From assembly GCA_005408345.1 (NCBI GenBank), contig SEMN01000135.1, forward strand, positions 124,001 through 188,000: a stretch of 64,000 nt of DNA, read 5' to 3'. Source of the stretch: Macquaria australasica (Eukaryota > Chordata > Actinopteri > Centrarchiformes > Percichthyidae). Below, in pieces: positions 60,001 to 64,000 of this stretch; the stretch's first letter is position 1, and the number at the start of each line of letters is the position of its first letter. The translations under genes and the position numbers were made by a program. A model generated the notes under the pieces. The model searched no databases, was not told where the DNA came from, and saw only the letters and a list, made by a program, of their open reading frames with translations.

Positions 60001-60948
60001 CTGCCTGTCTGTCTGTGCCTTTCCCAAACAAACTAAACACTCACCGTATTCCTGCTTCCTTGGAGTATGTATTCATTTGCAGAGCTTTTCATTCTCTTTC
60101 TGTCTTGTGTTATAGTGCAATTTTGCCACTCACTACTCAACCATGTTTCCCCTTTTCTCTCCTCTTTTGCCCCCCTCTCTTTCTTCTGCTCCTCTACTTT
60201 CTTTTTCTGCCTCACTACTACACGCTTTTCCAAATGTCTTCATACCAAACCTCTCTATTGTCCTCAGTGAAACTGCCTGACTGGCCGACAAAACACAGGC
60301 TTACTTCAGTTCACAGCAGGGTCAAGAGTTGTCTGTATTAGTGTGCATGTGTGGTGGAATATGTGTGTCTGCACGGTCAAGAGTTTGTGTAAGTGATTTT
60401 GTGGCTGTGTGTGTGTGCAGAGTTTGTGTGTGTGTGTGTGATGTGTGCAGGGTCGAGAGCAGCAAGTCAACACGTATTGGCCCCGAGACAGCAGCACCTA
60501 CACACTTCAACCTCTTCAACCTCAGTGTTCCCCTTAAATTTTCTCTTCAAAGTTAGTTTTCATACATATTCTGCACCGGCTTGTTCCAATGCTACGCTGA
60601 AGATATATCACACTTACATTTAGTCAATCATTCAAAACGAAAAAAATCATGTCTCCTTCATATGCAGTAGGGTGACATTAATAAATTAGAAGGAAAACCG
60701 AGCGTGTTAAGGTCAGATACCTTCAATACTGGAATCATTTTTATTATTAATACATCTCTATTGAACCAAGGCCAATAGCTTTCCTTAAACTTAGCCTTCA
60801 GTGGCTTCTATTGCCTAACCTTTACCATAATTATACTTTAGATTTCATGCACATGAATGTTTTAAAATAAATATAAAAATATGAACGTTTTGTTTGATAC
60901 AGTGAGCAAAAATGTAATACAAGCAGCTTCACACTTTCAAAGTGTTTA

Positions 60949-61220
60949 GTTAAAGGATAACTCCAGTGTCTTACAACTTGGGTCATATTTGTGTTATTTC
61001 TGTCATCATTCATCATCATCACCTACCTGTAATACTAATATTGCACTTATAAAGTTAATTGCTGAGGTGTGTCACTAAAAAGAAATCAGACGGGGCAAGG
61101 ATCAAGCAGCCAGACGATTTCTAGACATCCATTACAGTTTATAGGCCTTGACTTACAACACTTATCATAGTGTTGCACACACACAGTTTTCCTGTGGGGT
61201 GATGGATTTACACCGACACT
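60949..61220 (+). mobile_element. candidate dispersed fish repeat
   Basis: TTAAAGGATAACTCCAGTGT followed by ACAACTTGGGTC resembles the start of a common fish repeat. The remainder is AT-rich and its end unclear. Confidence 0.4.
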
Positions 61221-63424
61221 TTTCATTTTACCTGCAAATTAACTGGTTTAATCTGATCATCTGACTGTTTCTTGCCCTTTCGGACTTTGTTGTAGTGATG
61301 TGGCTATGTTCCCAGAGCTCAACAATTACTTGGATGAAAACAACTTTATCATACTTAATAGAAATTGTGGCCAAAAGTATAAAAATAAGGAATTATCCTT
61401 TTAGTTTTTGTATATGAACATAAGTTGTAGGAGATACAGGTTTTTAATTCTGGCTGCACCATGAAATCAAATGGAGGAGTTTGTGGTTGTAGTAACTATA
61501 GTCGTAGTACTACTGCGAGTATTGTATTCCCGGTCTCTGCTCTCAAAGTTGTCAGTTATGTTGTTGTTTAACTGTAGTTGTTGCTACAGTTGGCTTTTCG
61601 TTCTCATTCTCTTGATGTTTTACTGTCTTACTGGGGTCATTATTCCAGCTTCTGTCAAACTTTTTTTTTTAGTACAGTTGTTGCTAAAGTAGCTGATGTT
61701 AATTTTGGCTTTGAACCACTATTGTACACATACATATTCACATACGCATACACAGGTTTGTCTTTCAGAAAAGTGTGACTTGGGCATCGTCCAGTGCAGA
61801 TGGCTTAGAGCAGAGAGGAAGAGACTGAGGAAGGGGTACACAGCCAGCATGAGTTTACATGTACAGCAAATAGAATATCATCAGGTCAATGCTAATATCA
61901 TAAGTTAAAAAAAAGAACAATATTAAGGGACACTGCATACTATAAGATTTAAATTTTCATGCAGTGACGATAACTCTCGACCTGTCAATATTCCTCTGTT
62001 TCTGGATACAGTGTATTTATTGGATGAGTTAAAAGTGACACGTTGGCCTATATTCATAATGATTGAAAATAGGTGCATGAAGAGTATGTACACAATGAGC
62101 TTTTCTCTCTCAGAGCTACTGGACATGGATTTGGGCCAAACATTATAATCAACCATCCAGGTAAGTACTCCAGTTGAATAAAAATGTTCTGAGAATGATC
62201 ATAAAAAAAAATGCCCTCAAATATGCTGCTGAGCAAAAACCCCAAATTCCCCTGTAGTCACAGAAGAGCAGACCAGATGAACCGAACAAGGACAGACACA
62301 CTGTGATCTCTTAGAGGCATGACTGAGAGATATGACTCAAATCATCATGTACAACGGCAATGCTATATGGACACGTGTTCATTTACATATAAATATATTA
62401 CATATAAATAAAAGCAATTTAGCATTTGCATATATTCTCATTATGAATTCTCTGAACAACAGCGTTTTGGTTTTAGTGTCAAACTGAAATTAAAATTCAT
62501 TTTTTGCAACACATACTGTTGGTGTTTGACTTATTTGGTCAAAGTTGTAAATACCAAAAAGAAAACTGTTAGCCCAGCTTGCTGGCTTCCACCTACAGAG
62601 TGGAACAGAAAGTTAACAGCACGATGGGTCCTCCCAAATGTTGAGTGTTATAAAGGGGCAGCTAACAGTACTCTACATATTAACACTATGTGGGCAAAAA
62701 GACATCTTGTATCAATGTTTGTAGGATATACAGTATGACGTGCTCCAGTCAGAAGGTGGCAGCTTGTCTCCTAGCAACACTGCCTCTCAAGTGTCAACCG
62801 CTGCCATGTGAAACGGCCACCCAGAGGCCTGAAGCTTAGACACACTGCTTCGACAAATATGTACAAAAAGTGTTACACTCTTTTGAAACATTTGCACAAC
62901 AGCTGCTGCGCCATTAAACAAAATGTGAGGAGAATTCAAATTTGAGTTCATCTTTAAGTCTGTTTTTTGCAACGGTATCATGTTAACGTCACACGGGCCA
63001 CACAACTGATTGGACAAAAACTATAAAAATCATGCAAAAACAAAATCACTGTGTTTCTAGATGCTTGAACTACAGGCCTACATGAAGATTTAGCTACAAT
63101 ATAGTTATAGACATAACTTCACTGGGAGGCAAGAAATGACGATGATGGCAGAATTATAACTCTAATCAGAAAGTCATCTATGTCCTCATTATTTAAGTAT
63201 TATTTTGTTGCAATTTTGTATTTTAAACCATGGGAGGTTATCAAATGTCAAGAGAAAAAAAACCAGAAATATGACTACAATGTAAAATAATTAACTTGTA
63301 TTTTTTTGAAAGATGGCCATGTGTTCTCTTAAGATGGAAGGGTGGCACTTAACTTAAAAAGCAAAACAAATGTGAATAAATAAAAACTTTTATTTTATTA
63401 ACTCTCTGGCTCACTCTGTTTTAG
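61221..63424. other. non-coding, no gene seen
   Basis: AT-rich sequence with a short tandem ATTACATATAAAT near 62386-62411. The segment 62540-62800 has mixed composition that may belong to an unrecognised repeat. No splice-flanked frame. Confidence 0.45.
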
Positions 63425-63617
63425 GAATACGCTCACGAGACATACTTTCCCTGTCTCTTGTGGCATCACAGGAGACTTTAATAAAAGATGACCTCCGTCC
63501 AAACACAGGTTTCTTTCAAAGTGATCGAAGAGCAATTAAGGAATTTGTAAAGAAGCATCATAAAAAATCTGGATTGAACTATTTAAAGTTAGACATCTTC
63601 CTTTATTTCAATCAGCG
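63425..63617 (+). other. candidate coding exon of unrecognised gene
   Basis: A TTTTATT...CTCTGTTTTAG acceptor precedes 193 nt ending CAGCG|GTGAGG, a strong donor. One frame is open throughout (63 whole codons, incoming phase 1, outgoing phase 2). It starts IRSRDILSLSLVASQETL and later holds a basic helix-like RRAIKEFVKKHHKKSG followed by LDIFLYFNQ. I cannot assign it to a family; it does not resemble NHSL1, HEBP2 or ARFGEF3 as far as I remember. The next codon after CGG would be TGA, so splicing would be needed. Confidence 0.4.
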
Positions 63618-64000
63618 GTGAGGATTAAAAAAAGAAAAAGTTAATTAGTTTTTTTGCCTGCCATTGGTGATTTTTGATTAGACTGCAACAATTTGCATAA
63701 AGGCACAGCTATGTCTCTTTAGGACCAAACCAAGGTCAGCACCTTTCTATTAATCTACCACTGCAATTCTTTAAGGGATATTCCCTACTTGCTATTGTGT
63801 ATTTGAAATGAACTTGAAGTTTCCTTGAATACTGCAGAATACAAGCGGAAAGTGTGTGTGTGTGTAGGGTGGTGGTGGGGGGGGGGTGAAAATGTTATGG
63901 CACACTCCTAAGGACACACACTTCTGATTACACACGATCCCACACTCTGACATACTGCCCATGCTTTAGTGGAAAGCCTATTTTTTGCTTTTTCAATTTG
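63618..64000. other. non-coding window end
   Basis: AT-rich, with a TG run and G10 run near 63855-63887. If 63425-63617 is an exon this is the start of its downstream intron. Confidence 0.4.

Noticed and set aside
13421..64000. First coding exon of nhsl1, expected by synteny
   Set aside because: I looked for the conserved NHS-family opening and for the WTVHYTAPWHQQ exon on the plus strand and found neither.
1..64000. tRNA, rRNA, CRISPR or bacterial operon structure
   Set aside because: No B-box-like tRNA pattern outside exons, no rRNA-like sequence and no spaced direct repeats. The many short repeats are microsatellites of a vertebrate genome.

Overview
The window is vertebrate nuclear DNA and almost certainly comes from a teleost fish. 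Genes are split into short exons with GT..AG introns. (CA)n, (GA)n and (AT)n microsatellites occur every few kilobases. Several dispersed repeats match families I remember from spiny-rayed (percomorph) genomes, for example the elements near 6324, 25567 and 57329. Species cannot be named.

Layout. Positions 530-9360 on the minus strand hold ect2l, which I rebuilt as 21 coding exons totalling 2961 nt (986 residues) with every intron phase agreeing. It encodes an F-box, a central domain resembling DUF4347, a Dbl-homology RhoGEF domain and a PH-like C-terminus. Positions 11616-12893 on the minus strand hold ccdc28a: four coding exons, 191 residues, all phases agreeing. Its CpG-bearing promoter side lies at about 12894-13420. 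The two genes are head-to-tail, as I recall for human 6q24, so ect2l lies downstream of ccdc28a.

From about 13.4 kb to 64 kb I recognise no gene. The stretch is built from microsatellites, long purine/pyrimidine tracts, decayed mobile elements and about fifteen blocks of complex, TAAT-rich sequence that look like developmental enhancers. By synteny this would be the upstream flank of ccdc28a, or the long 5' introns of the neighbouring nhsl1 gene on the plus strand; that is inference, because no NHS-family exon was found. A few splice-flanked candidate exons lie here (18030-18150, 21616-21670, 28743-28772, 29475-29514, 63425-63617). Three of the plus-strand ones can be chained in an open frame, and the last is an unrecognised 63-codon exon.

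Function. ect2l is expected to encode a cytoplasmic F-box/RhoGEF protein and ccdc28a a small coiled-coil protein. Nothing in the sequence shows that they work together. The most unusual items are the DUF4347-like domain without its usual HG and GC motifs, microsatellites lying directly on ect2l splice sites, a 52-bp-arm palindromic element at 35733-35919, and the unassigned exon at 63425.
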